The position numbers were made by a program, and so were the translations under genes. 64,000 nt of DNA, taken from Dactylellina haptotyla (taxonomy: Eukaryota > Ascomycota > Orbiliomycetes > Orbiliales > Orbiliaceae). Position 1 is the stretch's first letter. The number at the start of each line of letters is the position of its first letter. The notes under the pieces are model-generated. The model was not told where the DNA came from. It saw only the letters and a program-made list of their open reading frames with translations, and searched no databases. The stretch is taken from contig CM062379.1 in assembly GCA_031310005.1 (NCBI GenBank), forward strand, positions 682,001 to 746,000, in the 5' to 3' direction. Positions 49,101-60,287 of this stretch are shown piece after piece.

Positions 49101-50368
49101 AACCATTACCACTACTACTACCACCACCACTGGTTCGACGACAACAACCGGCACGACAACTACTACCGAAGCAGACGTTCCTCCTACCCTTGTTGCATCG
49201 ACTAATCAATACCGGGCCATAAACTGTTACCAAGAACCAGTCTTCGGCTCTCAGACTTTAGATGTTCAAAACACCAGCGTCGATGGAGATGCCCTTACAG
49301 TTGAGGACTGTCAACAAGCTTGTCACGATGAAGGTTACACCTACTCTGGTGTCAGAGCCGCAAGGTAAGTGCTCCCACACTCCTCATCTGCATGTATTAT
49401 AAAACGTATTGTACTAACTATAGCTTAGTGAGTGTTGGTGCGGTAACGCTATCAATCCTAACTCTCTTACAGCGTCAAGCCCGGATCAGTGCACAACATA
49501 CTCGTGTACTGGAGACTACACCGAAGCTTGCGGTGGTGACGGCCTGATTTACGTTTACCAATACATCGGCACCGCAACTACCACTACCACAGGAGCCACG
49601 ACAACCACAACCACTACGACGACGACAGCGACGACTACCACAACAACCCCGACGACTACTACTACGACTACTACCACAACCACCACAACCCCTACGACTA
49701 CCACCACAACCACTACTACCCCGACGACCACCACTACTACCACTACCACTACTACTACCCCGACAACCACCACCAGTACTACCACTACCACCCCGACAAC
49801 TACCACAACTACTACCACGACAACTACCACGACAACTACCACACCAATGACCACCACTACGACAACCACTACAACCACTACCACCACCACCACTACTACC
49901 ACCACGGGTGCGCCTGCGCCAACGATCGTTCAGTCGTCAAATTTTGGTTCCTCCGAGTATACTTATCAGAGATGTAACCAAGAGCCTGGTGGCAATGTTA
50001 ACATCCTCGGTGATTTCGTAATGGATGCTTCGATGACAGCAGCGGACTGTTTCGCTATCTGTAACAGTAACACAAGCGTTGATTCTTCAACTGGAGATTC
50101 TGGTCCATTCAACTACTGCGGTTTAGAGTAAGTTTTGATTCTGCCATCCCACGGTCCAAACATGATATACTAACCTTCTATCAGGGGCGGCGACACTTGT
50201 TGGTATGGTAATACACTCACTTCTAACAATGCAGCAGCAGCCGGTGCATGTGACCAGCCTTGCGCAGGAGACGATACCGAGAACTGTGGTGGTCTCACAG
50301 CCATGCTCATCTATGGAAAGCCAGGCTATACCACCCGTAGGAAGTTTAGGTTCCTGAGAAACGTTTAA
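46103..50368 (+). CDS. Thr-rich secreted protein with two WSC domains
   Basis: Four exons: 46103-46214, 46277-49364, 49429-50127 and 50185-50368, giving 1360 aa. A signal peptide (about 1-20) and a short propeptide ending ELEERQ precede a Lys/Thr-rich stretch at 40-110 containing Cys. Repeats of the TVAAITRTSTKF type follow at about 120-210. Beta-repeat segments (TVSEPGTTITEGGTVT twice) lie at about 328-390, and two copies of a GLTT-x-PT...ITDGSE module at about 428-500. A 500-residue poly-Thr/Ser tract runs to about 1002. WSC domain 1 lies at about 1016-1114, a second Thr tract at 1115-1226, and WSC domain 2 at about 1242-1345. Both domains show the expected Cys pattern, with AASECWCGN and GDTCWYGN. 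WSC domains bind wall glucans. No GPI signal or membrane span is seen at the basic C-terminus (RRKFRFLRNV), so it is probably secreted or wall-bound. Confidence 0.85.
47665..49170 (+). repeat. Threonine-codon repeat tract in the WSC gene
   Basis: About 1.5 kb of nearly continuous ACN codons with interspersed TCN, GGN and GAG, encoding Thr/Ser-rich repeats such as TTTEGTTTTGS. Unit boundaries are imperfect. The tract is coding and in frame throughout, so it is a mucin-like stalk rather than a stand-alone satellite. Confidence 0.9.
49573..49905 (+). repeat. Second threonine-codon tract between WSC domains
   Basis: About 330 bp of ACN codons with CCN interruptions, coding for a poly-Thr linker between WSC domains 1 and 2. 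Confidence 0.9.
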
Positions 50369-50551
50369 ACCAGCTTTAGCGTATGATTTTTTGGAAGGTG
50401 CAAAACTTTGATATAATTTTGTTTAAATTTTCACTGTAATTTTAGTATTGTTACAATATTCGCACATATTAATAGATTAATTTTTATTGGCGGAGACATT
50501 TAAATCATTTTTCATGAGTTTGGTGCTTAATCGCTCCAGCCAGGCAAGACC

Positions 50552-50581
50552 CCAGTCTTGTAATTCTGGTTACGAGACTGG
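50552..50581. repeat. 12-bp hairpin
   Basis: CCAGTCTTGTAA and TTACGAGACTGG pair with one mismatch around a 6-nt loop. A GGCAAGACCC-type sequence flanks the hairpin directly on both sides. It could be an RNA terminator or processing structure, or a small foldback element. Confidence 0.55.
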
Positions 50582-50591
50582 CAAGACCCAA

Positions 50592-50709
50592 CACATGTGC
50601 ACAGGTTAGACCTGACCGAATGTGTTGAGGTATTGTTGGAGTTTTCTGTGCAACTTACCAATTTGGTCTTGTAAAGAACCAACTCGGTCAGGCTGCTGAT
50701 TCACATGTG
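50592..50709. repeat. Nested inverted repeat
   Basis: The arms CACATGTG at 50592-50599 and CCTGACCGA at 50611-50619 are mirrored by TCGGTCAGG at 50684-50692 and CACATGTG at 50702-50709, leaving a 64-nt centre. The order and spacing are nearly symmetric. Role unknown. Confidence 0.55.
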
Positions 50710-50834
50710 CTGTAGTTTTGGAAGTACAGATACAGGAGATACATATCCAAGGAAAATGCAGATTGACGTATGGCACCACTTAGCAAAACACCCTTATATG
50801 ATATCTCAAGCAATAACTCTAAATATTTAACACT

Positions 50835-52106
50835 TTACACTCCGTCTTCCTTTCGGATCTCGTCACTGTGGAGTAAGTGCCAGAGCTCATGGTAAGTTGT
50901 AAACCTCGATATCCGTGCGTTCATATCTCGCAGATCGCGCCTTCCGCCAGTTATTCTCCTCGGGGAGGGCACTTCGGTATTCACAGATAGCGTCCCGTCA
51001 TTGGCTTCCCAATCATCAAGCGTTGGAACAATGTTCCCAACCATCTCTCTCCAGCTCATTCCCATAACCCGCTTTGAGTAAGCATCGGGGTCCGCTTCTT
51101 GTTCCTTTTGTATTCTCTGCTCCTCGTCCGGTAGTAGTTGGAAGCCCAGTGCATTCAATTGAGAGTCGGTATATCGACTTTTGGTACCCAGAGGAACGGG
51201 CATGTATCCTCCCAACTTCTTAATACCACTCTGAACCCGAGCAACATCGTCTATATACTGGGCATACTTCTCAGGGTCTAACGAGTCCAAGAAGATGTCC
51301 TCTTTCAATCGCAGCTGTTCCAATTTAATTTTTTCATCTGGTGGTTCATTTGATGTTTCTTTTGTCGGATTCTTCTTCTTTCTCGACCTGAGAATATTCC
51401 TCCCTTCCCTTCGCTTCTGGCGTGTCAAATCTGGGTTGGATACCCCCATTCGCAGGCCCCTATTCTCCCATGGCCATGCACTGGCATATTTCCCCACTTT
51501 CTGATCCGAAGCCCACTTATGTGGGGACATCTCCGAGGAGAAAGTCTTATCTAAATCTTGGGGGACCCGAGTGTCAGATATCTCCTTTGTAGACCGCGCC
51601 GGCACAATATTTCCTCCTTGTCTAAACTCAACATCTTCTCGGTCAACTCCCCATCCGTCGCCTATACGGTATACCGTATCGCCTGGCGCAGCTGCCATCA
51701 TCTCAACAAGCTCCCATTCCTCGCTTTCTTCTGATATCTCTTTCCAGTGTGTAATATGGGACCAGGAAGCTGTAAATAGTTGCTCCGTGTCCGGTTCTAC
51801 AACGGTGTTTGAATAGTATCGGACAACCATTTGAAGATTCTGGCTGGTGCAGGTTCCGGTGTGCTCTGGACTAATGACAAAATAGTATGCAATACCCTGA
51901 CCCTCCGCAGGCTCCAAATCTCGGACAGCAACCTCTAGGTCTTGGATGACTCTCAAGTTCTTGGTCCGTAGGGGGATTTGGTGGCATATGTTGTCGTTGT
52001 ATGTTTTAAACCCCGGAGAGTTATCACCTGGAAACTCGATCTGAAGAGAATTAACTAGAGAAGGTATTAAGCTCAATAATGCGTATTTCTGACGAAGATC
52101 GTACAT
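50835..52106 (-). CDS. Probable secreted protein, function unknown
   Basis: A single exon encodes 423 aa. A probable signal peptide (YALLSLIPSLVNS core, residues about 8-20) precedes a globular part at about 21-160 with four Cys or fewer (NICHQIP and TGTCTSQN). Aromatic stretches there include YYFVISPEHTG. A Lys/Arg-rich stretch with RSRKKKNPTKE lies near 245, and the second half is charged and helical. I recognise no domain. The long uninterrupted frame, the signal peptide and the balanced composition support a real gene. It ends only 466 bp from the WSC gene, tail to tail. The basic patch RKKK could be a nuclear signal if the N-terminal segment were not a signal peptide. Location is therefore uncertain. 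Confidence 0.7.
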   Translation of the reverse strand: MYDLRQKYALLSLIPSLVNSLQIEFPGDNSPGFKTYNDNICHQIPLRTKNLRVIQDLEVAVRDLEPAEGQGIAYYFVISPEHTGTCTSQNLQMVVRYYSNTVVEPDTEQLFTASWSHITHWKEISEESEEWELVEMMAAAPGDTVYRIGDGWGVDREDVEFRQGGNIVPARSTKEISDTRVPQDLDKTFSSEMSPHKWASDQKVGKYASAWPWENRGLRMGVSNPDLTRQKRREGRNILRSRKKKNPTKETSNEPPDEKIKLEQLRLKEDIFLDSLDPEKYAQYIDDVARVQSGIKKLGGYMPVPLGTKSRYTDSQLNALGFQLLPDEEQRIQKEQEADPDAYSKRVMGMSWREMVGNIVPTLDDWEANDGTLSVNTEVPSPRRITGGRRDLRDMNARISRFTTYHELWHLLHSDEIRKEDGV

Positions 52107-53329
52107 GCTGTAATAGATCCCGAGCTCCGATACATATCACCTCGCACAGTAATACTCGGAGCAAACGGTACGTCGAATAACGGGAACATTGGCATTCCAC
52201 GAGTTATTCCACGAGTTATTCCCATTTTCTATTTCTTTTGGCATTGTACTCGATATAAGCACCTGAATCCTTCTCACATACAGTTTGTGACTTCGGGGGG
52301 GATTGGCATGCAACCAATCTCTGTGCGATATTTAGAGACAGATAAATTACCCCAAGAGGCAATCCGCCCGTCGTCGCGTTACCATATACTGAGTTCTCGA
52401 TGCCATGTTGCCGTTGTGACCTTAATATTACAAATACCTACACAAAAGCAGTATGCAAATATTCTGAATCAATGTACCTATATAATGGTCAAAATTTATT
52501 TCAGTCCTAGTTAAGGGTTTATACAAATATCACTTCACGATACGCTCAGTGAACCGATAAGATAGCTAAGCCATGCTCAAATTCCATAGGGCAGGCTTTT
52601 TTTTTTATTAGGTACTGAACCTAAGTGCACCTGTGACTTGCATTATCTACGCTTGCATAGGTGCGGACAACCAGCCCGGCCGGATACATGAGCAGATCAG
52701 ACGGAATAAATCGCCTTTTGGACGGCTATTTAGACCTAACCATAGTATCCAATGACGCATAGGCTGTCGCCTATCAAACAGTGGGCATTTCCAATGCTGT
52801 GGCTGATCCAGCTCCGCGGAAATACAATTGAACACAACATAATTTTTTAAAGAACAAAGGCTGATTTGGTTAGACCAAAATATCACACCACAACTCATTG
52901 TTGCCTCTCCTTTTTTAGTCCCAATTCGACAATATCATCCGAGCCTGTTACGACGCCGATGTTAATTCAGCTGCGCTTCCATATTCTAGCGATCCTGACC
53001 CGAGATATTCTCGTAAACCAAAATAGTATCCTGGTATCTATTAGCAAACCGTGACTCCACGATCCAAGTTGATATCGTACAAAGACTCAACTAGCTCTTC
53101 TTCCGTATTTCCTCGGATTCGACGGAGATCCAATGGGCAGAATCGCTTCAATTCTGACGTCTCTGCACCATGAATTGGTAGACCAATGTCAATCAAAATT
53201 ACATATATAGGTCCTCAAAATGCCGTCAGTATCCAGCAGGACTTTTTTCTCATAGCATGTACAATACGAACACTGTCTCAGAATTGCCTATAACATCCGA
53301 TATTCGAACGCGAAGATTAATAATCCAAG
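52107..53329. other. Divergent intergenic region
   Basis: About 1.2 kb between the secreted-protein gene (-) and the flavohemoglobin gene (+). It holds a 12-bp tandem repeat at 52194-52222 and a TATA-like ATATATAG near 53203-53210, about 120 bp before the flavohemoglobin ATG. No gene recognised. Confidence 0.5.
52194..52222. repeat. 12-bp tandem repeat
   Basis: Two perfect copies and a partial third of ATTCCACGAGTT lie about 90 bp upstream of the secreted-protein gene start. Possibly a repeated protein-binding site, but it may be a chance duplication. Confidence 0.7.
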
Positions 53330-54745
53330 ATGAGCACTACATCACGAGTTCCTCCTCCTACTCCGGAGCAAGCCGCCATTGTTAAATCTACAGTGCCAGT
53401 CCTGGAGCAGCATGGTGTAACCATCACCTCGACCTTCTACCAAAACATGCACAGGGATATCCCTGAACTGCACGAAATTTTCAACCAGGCGAACCAGAAA
53501 AACGGACATCAAGCCAGAGCTCTAGCAACAGCGGTTCTCGCTTACGCTAAATACATCGATAACCTTTCCGTCTTAGGGTGATTATACCTATACATATGCT
53601 AGCTTGCGGGTTCATAACTAAATTTTGTTTTTAGGGAGGCTGTCGAATTGATATGTCAAAAACATGCATCTTTGTTAATTCAACCAGCTCATTACGATAT
53701 TGTTGGAAAATACCTTCTCGCTGCTATCAAGGAGGTTCTTGGAGATGCAGCTACCGACGAGATTATTTCAGCTTGGGGAGCTTGCTATTGGCAGCTCGCA
53801 TATATTATGATCGATCGCGAGGAGCAAATCTATACTGAGAAAGCGAACCGCGATTGGAGGGAATTTTTAGTGGAAAAGAAAGTAAAAGAGAGCGAGGAAG
53901 TCACGAGCTTTTACCTCAAGCCAAAGGATGGAAACCCGGTAGAGTCATATAAACCAGGACAGTACATCAGCATTCGGGTCCCCGTACCTCAGCAGGACTG
54001 GAAACAAATTCGACAATACAGTCTTTCAACATGTTCGGATCCTTCATATTATCGGATAAGCGTTAAGAAAATCGACGGCATCGATACAGAAGACACTAGT
54101 CTTCAAGCGCACCCCGGATGGGTATCGAACATCCTACATAATTCAATACAAGAGGGCGATACCGTTGATCTTACCTTCCCATGTGGCTCCTTCTATCTCA
54201 ACCCCAAAACGAGCTCCCAGGCTCCTATTGTTCTTATATCTGGTGGTGTGGGATTGACTCCTCTAATGTCGATGTTGGATACACTCGTCGACGAAGGTAG
54301 CGAGAGGCCGTTGACTTGGATCCACGCTACTCGGTCTCAAAACGCATACGCTTTTGGAGACCACGTCAAAGCCATCATGAAGACAAAACCAACTTGGCAG
54401 GCTGTTGTTTACAACCGAGACGGAGATCTATCTAAGGATGGGGATACCGCCAATCATAAAGTCGTCGACGGCAGGATAGACCTATCGGCTTTAGATCGGG
54501 CTATTGATCTCTACTTGGATGACATTAACACCGAGTACTTCATTTGCGGACCAGATTCGTTCATGGTGGAACTCAAGGATATTCTTGTCGGTATGGGTGC
54601 GAATGCGGATAATGTCAAGTACGAACGATTCGGTACAGGCGATGTTATCCGGGAGCCTGCTCCGGCAGTTAGTGGTTGTCCGGCTTCGCAGATGAAGCCA
54701 GCTGCAGGTTTAACGTGCCCAGTGACCGGAGAGACAGTGGCTTGA
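53330..54745 (+). CDS. Flavohemoglobin, nitric oxide dioxygenase
   Basis: Two exons: 53330-53577 and 53635-54745, giving 452 aa. The globin domain (about 10-150) has the haem-pocket residues Tyr B10 Y37, Gln E7 Q61 and proximal His F8 H93. Their spacings of 24 and 32 equal those of E. coli Hmp (Y29, Q53, H85). The FAD domain carries RQYS at 209-212, and the NAD(P)H domain carries SGGVGLTPLMSM from 285 and YFICGPDSFM. The enzyme oxidises NO with O2 and NAD(P)H to nitrate, protecting against nitrosative stress. No targeting signal is seen, so it is probably cytosolic. The C-terminus runs past the usual end with a tail holding two Cys-Pro motifs (SGCPASQ and LTCPVTG), an unusual extension. Confidence 0.96.
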
Positions 54746-55404
54746 GTACAATTTTGCACAGTTTAAGAACATAGGTAGCATTTTTAGGTTGGATTTGAGC
54801 TCTTTTTGCTTCCTGTAATATATAATTTCGAAGGTTTCTCTGTATATATGCTGGTATTTTCTTTGGCCAATACTAATGAGGCGAATCAAGATGTTGATTG
54901 TTTTTTGAACAGATTTAATGACAAAAATTTATAATAAATTGAGAAGGGGACGCTTTAAAGAGTATTAAAAAATTATCATTGATGCCAAAAAGATTCATCA
55001 CAAAAATATAGCGTAAGGTATAGTATATGGTAGGTTATATGGTAAAGATGAAAGAACCGAAAATGATGGAGAAAGATAACGGAAAAGGAAGACAAAACGC
55101 TGCAATGCACTTCCCCCAAGCCGATAACCGCAAGCCTCTGAGCTGTTGAAAGCTCTCCGGGTCTAATATATACATAGAGAAGGAAAATGTATTATAAGAA
55201 AAAGGAGTTTTAAAAATGAGTATAAAGGTAGAAAACTAGAAAAGAGGAAATAAATGTCTTGAAAAACGCCGCTGAGCCGCATCACAAGGAACGTCTTCAT
55301 ATCGCTGAACCGAACGACCCAAACATTAAACTCAAACCAACCGGCCGTAACAAAAAATAATAAATTATGGAATCCCCACTCAGTAATATCTCGTCAGTGC
55401 AAAA
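54746..55404. other. Convergent intergenic region
   Basis: About 0.66 kb, AT-rich, between the 3' ends of the flavohemoglobin (+) and DUF3405 (-) genes. Nothing recognised beyond 3'UTR-like composition. Confidence 0.6.
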
Positions 55405-58024
55405 CTAGTGCTCATTGGCTGGTGTTACTTCCTTGACTGGATGCAGAAGAACGCCGTTCAAGCAGATGTTGCCATGCTCCGCATCCGCCTCGCGACCGCC
55501 ACCGTTGTCGTCGTATCCCAACCATCTTCTGTAGAGCATTCTAGCCCATCGCGAGTTGTAGAACCATGTTGTTCCGGAGAAGTTGTGTTCCATGGCTCCG
55601 TACACGCTCTCCTTGACAGCGGATCCTTTGGTGCCACCGTTGAAGACGCCGTCGACATATGTCATATTCTGCCAATCCTTCTCGAACCAAATGGGGTGAG
55701 GGGCATAGACAGCTTTGAGTCCGTGATGCAGACAGGTAGTAGCTGGCCACATTTCGGAGGCGCAGGTATGCCTCCTCTTCGCGTTTTCTTCGTGCATGCG
55801 CCACAGGAGGCCCTTTGAGAGTCTGCTAGCGGTGACAATTGCAGATCGACGCGGTAGTACGTCTATGTCCTCTTCGTAGCCGACGCATTCGTCTTTGAGG
55901 GACCAGGTTCCGTTGATAGGATCGAACATTGGGAGGAGAGTGATAAGATCGGCTTCCTCTCCAACACCCCATTCATAATTGTCGTCTTCCGGAATTGCAG
56001 TGGGTGGCTTTGGGGGTTCAATTGGTAGGACTCTCTCCGGAAGGATTGGGCCCCAAATGGTGCTGTTGGTTTCTGGGTACAAGCTCGAGACCCAGTTGCT
56101 GTAGTTCTCCCAAGTACCGTGCAGGGCGGGAATATAATGGCGGGTGCTTCGCTCCCAAAGTTCTCTCCTTGGTTGCTTCTTCGCCCATTTTGCCAGATTT
56201 TCGAGGAAGTGATAGTGATGTCCAATCAATCTCATATCCATCTCCCATTGCCAGATAAAGTCATATTCTGGATGTTTTCTCGAGAAGATTTGTAGAGGCA
56301 TGAAGAGAGATTTATAAGAATCGTGCCACTCCGCACCATAATAATAAGCTGCCATCATTGGCTCGTTGGAAAGCTCGACTATTCCTCTGAATTCTTTAGG
56401 TACGACCTTTTCAACAGTTTCTTGATAAGTCTGTTCGTCGGTCCAGATCGGGATATTAAAGTCTTTAACATCAACTAAGACATGAACTGCATACTCTCCA
56501 CCACTGAAGAGTGTCAGCTCAGTGATCAATCTGCGTAGATTAATGATATCATCAGGATTGAATCGGAAAGTATCCCAGCTTCGGAGAACAACGGCGGTTC
56601 GGTGTCTGTAGCGAGGTCCTCCTGAGATGTCTCGCGTCTCCTTTTCTGCCTTCTCTTCTTCTGGCTTTTCCTTGACCTTCTTCGGCTTAGGAGATCCGGT
56701 GGGTGATACCCAAGGCGGAACGTAGCCAGAAGCAGTCGTTGGCGATGGGTTGAATCTGCCCCTATTTCGGAAGACGCACTCTTCTTGGAGTTTGCCCCAG
56801 TTGACATTGGAGAAATCGAGGCTGGTGACATTTTTCCAGTCTTCCTTCAATTCAGCGGTGCTGTTATCACCAAATCCATATGGAGTCAACAATGCCTCTC
56901 TTTCGAAGCAAACTGTATTGTCCAGACCGAGCAGTTCCGAGGATCCGAGAACCTCATCGGCTCTCTGCCACGGAATTCCCTTGTAAACCTTAGATGGCGG
57001 GTTTGATGCATCCAAAAGTTTTCCATCAAACCCGTGGCACGCAACGTATTCGCCTTCATACTCGCCACTTTGAGCTTCAAGCTCACGATCGGGGTAGGGG
57101 GCAAAGACGATAGGAGTGGGGGAAGCGAAGGTGGTGGAGTATGAAATCGACGTCGGCTTTCCAGTCACTGCAGTGGTGTAGGGAAATTCGGGGACGTTGT
57201 CGGTTTTGGGGACGAGTTCTTTGATACCGCCGTAGTTAAATTTCATACTATTTTACGATCACTCGTTAGCAGCAGTCCTCTCATAAAAAAAAATACTGGT
57301 ATCGAATCTGGGTGCGCTCAGCCACCCGAATGACAGATTTAAACTTATTATTCGGTGCACTGGACCAACAGTATTGCGCATTCTTCGCAAGAGCCGCAGC
57401 TAATGCGGCTCTGTAGAAGATTACGTATACGTCGACAGCCAACACGCAATTGCAGGCAGAGTATATAAGGACACTCGGCGAATTGGAAACTTACTGCTCA
57501 AAGGTGAATTCCCATATCGGCCAACCATTCTTGTCCATGCCAGGCAGTCCCCAACCCCAGCCGTGGTTCGGACCTGTCTGCTTGCTCTTTCTTTTGTGGT
57601 GAATAACTCCAATAGGGATACAAACAGCCATCAACACCAACATAACCGCGAAGATTATACACTGCCGCCTCGTACATCTGCGTTTCCGCTGATTGTACTG
57701 GCTGGAAAATTTTTGTCCCCATTTCGACGTTGTTCGTGGGAGTATTCTGGGGTATGCGACTCCAAATATGGTCCGATTCCGAATTTTTAATTTCAGCCAT
57801 ACGACGTCGCTGTTGTCTTGGAAATCGTTGGATCCGGTTCGGGATACTGGCGAGGGGAGAAAAGGAGGGTAGTCGTCAGAGGAGGAGCGAGGAGATGGAG
57901 AACGACTGAAGACAGAATCGGCCTTCAATTCCTGGTAGTCATTATCGGTTGGTGAGGAAATGGTGATACGAATTGGCGGTCGTAATGCGCCGACATAACG
58001 CTGGAGCCGACCAATCGTCGACAT
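55405..58024 (-). CDS. DUF3405 type II membrane protein
   Basis: Two exons: 58024-57495 and 57247-55405, giving 790 aa. The 247-bp intron joins TFEH to MKFNYGG in frame. A cytoplasmic Ser/Pro-rich N-terminus precedes a basic patch (NQRKRRCTRRQ) and a single hydrophobic span at about 122-141, the layout of a type II Golgi or ER membrane protein. The luminal part holds RYRHRTAVVLRSWDTFRFN, then YAVHVLVDVKDF, the acidic core FIWQWEMDMRL and WGVGEEADLI. It also has several N-x-S/T sites. These are features of the DUF3405 family, widespread in ascomycetes and resembling a glycosyltransferase fold. The WEMD motif could be the metal-binding site of such an enzyme, but no activity is established. A Lys/Glu-rich linker (KPKKVKEKPEEEK) lies in the middle. 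Confidence 0.88.
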
Positions 58025-60287
58025 TGTGTTTCGACTCCTATTGGGGGAAACTGACGTATCGACCGGTTTGCCAAAGATTTACAGGGGGTAAAACTTATGG
58101 GGGGTTTGTATGGTCGGTCCGGGTCGAGAGAGGTTATATACAGAGTGTATAGAGAAAGGGGGAAGAGGCCGTCGGCAGGCTCTGGAGGGGTGATTAAGCC
58201 TCAGGAGAGACCGTCGGCTGCTATTTTTCGACTCACGCCCAGCCGCTCGTTATCGCGATAGCTATCGACCCTTTTCGTTTTTCTGACTAACAAATTTTTT
58301 ATCTCAACCGTCGGTACAAACAAGTGATGGTGTTGAAAGGAGGCCGACTGAAACAAACTCAACCAAATCTTGCTGGTGTCTCGAGAATTCGTACAAACGC
58401 TGACAAGTCGTCGTCGATACCGAACACAAGAAAGGAAAAAAATATAGCGACAGTACGGAGGGGAGAAGATGGGGGAGAAAAGAGGGAACGGTGATATTGG
58501 AGAATGGGAGGAGAAATTGAAATTCTTGTATGAATTTCCCTCTCCTGTTCTCAAGTTTTGTTTAAACCATCCGTCTTGCCCTTCGCCAATTTCTGTTCCC
58601 CCTTGAAAATCACCTAATCTGGGTGGGTTTGATATTTGATGGGGGGGCGGTGTATCAGGGGCCAGCCCGCACACTAAAACAGCTGCCCGTGCTGTGGTCC
58701 CGACTGGTTCACGTAACCCAAACCAGCATCGCATTCGACCGTTTGAGTAAAGCTGGGCGACCTGCCCTTTAGCCTCGGGCTTGCCTACAGAAAGTGGAAC
58801 ATTTCAAACCATGCAGAGCCTGGTGGCCAACGATGGCTTGTCTCTAAAGAACCCGTATTTGATGCGTCCTCCGGCTACAATGCACCAGGTACATATACGA
58901 TTTTCTCAGTTGACTAGTTGGGCAGAATCCTCCTGCCGTTCGTACACAGTCTTGGCAAAACGATGGCATCGGTAGCATTGTCAACGTGCTGTAGACTGCC
59001 TGTCCGTGTCTGTGCCTGTGCACAGCGTGTGTCCAGTGGGAAAAGAAAAAGAGCAGAGACTAAACCTGTGTTACAGGAGGGAGCGATGCACGTGGGGGAT
59101 CCCCCCGAACCTTCTGAAAGAGTTGAGAATTGGTGCCTACGGCCTTCTCGTATGCATGGCAAAACAGGAGAGAGGCCGCTAAACTGAGGCCGGGTGTCGA
59201 ATCCAGTTTTTCCATCAATCTTCTATTTTAATCGCAAAGGAACCAAAGGTCAGGTACCACCCCTAGACGGTTTGTCGAACGGTAGGTTGTTCGGCCCGCC
59301 ACCATCACGCAGGACACCGACAGAAAACTGTTTTCTCGAAAAATCATAAAAAAAGAATGATAGACATCCATCATGATACCGTCGCCTGCAGAAAACCTGA
59401 AGATCCAACAGCACGCGACTAATTAATTCACCCCAAGGGAGAAATCTTCAAATCCTGTCAAACATTTTAAGCTTCTTAAAGAAGTGGATCTGACTGTTGG
59501 CCGTTTAGGGGGAACCCTGGACCCTGAACGCTTTGAGATTGGGCAGCCCGATACCATCTCATTTTAACCTCGGATGTCAGGTTGATAAACGAGCCAAGGG
59601 GGGGCCCACTCCTCGTCCTTACCTTGGAATTTCTTCGCAAAGGAAGCATTCTGATTGCTCCCTTCAGGCAGGACCTGCGAAAATGTCAATTTCACCTGTG
59701 AGCAAGTGCAAGGATGCGTTTCGGGTTCCAGTTGCAAAGTATTCTCTTTTTTTTTCCTCCTCTCTCTTTGCACAGCCCCAATTCTTAATCTTATTTTAGT
59801 GTCTGCCCATCAGCAATATCGCAGTTCGCATCTATCACGAAAGAGGGAATGAACTCTCCGGACTATGGGAGAGCCTCCAAATTGCCAACTTCAAAGCCCA
59901 TCGTCTACGGTCGCTGCAATCTTAGCTATGCGACGGGGAACGGGAGGAGTACGTTGGTCTCATTTTGCGTTGCGGCGCCCAGCGCAGACTTTCCACGACC
60001 AACACGCGCAACACAAAAGGCGACGGTTTCCTTTTTTGGCAACTCGGCTGTACCCTGCGCCCTGGGCCCGAGTCTCGTATTTGCATTGCAATGTTCGGGC
60101 CGCGAAGCTAAGCTAAGCTTACATCCTGTGCAGCTTCTGCCAGAATATGGCACAGTAGCATTGGAATACTCTGCCTGATCTGTGGTGTTTGTTTCCAGAT
60201 GCAGTCATACTTTTGTGAGAAATTTTTATATCTGCAAGAACTCGCGTTCGCGGCCGTCAGCCTTGTATTGTATTTGACTCACTATAA
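58025..60287. other. Long intergenic region
   Basis: About 2.3 kb. Close to the DUF3405 start are a TATATA near 58135-58140 and two overlapping palindromes at 58251-58267. The remainder has short open frames without domains. It ends at the 3' end of the next minus-strand gene. Confidence 0.5.
58251..58267. promoter_or_regulatory. Overlapping palindromes TATCGCGATA / CGATAGCTATCG
   Basis: A 10-bp and a 12-bp perfect palindrome overlap, about 230 bp upstream of the DUF3405 start codon. A dimeric protein-binding site is possible; the factor is unknown. Confidence 0.3.

Larger units (their letters stand above)
50369..50834. other. Convergent intergenic region with nested inverted repeats
   Basis: A 466-bp spacer between the 3' ends of the WSC gene (+) and the secreted-protein gene (-). 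It holds a hairpin and a nested inverted repeat, listed separately. Confidence 0.6.

Noticed and set aside
47589-49154. Long antisense open frame of about 521 codons, almost all Val
   Set aside because: It is the reverse reading of the Thr-codon tract of the WSC gene. Composition alone keeps it open.
49555-49905. Antisense Val-rich frame opposite the second Thr tract
   Set aside because: Same artefact of ACN codons on the coding strand.
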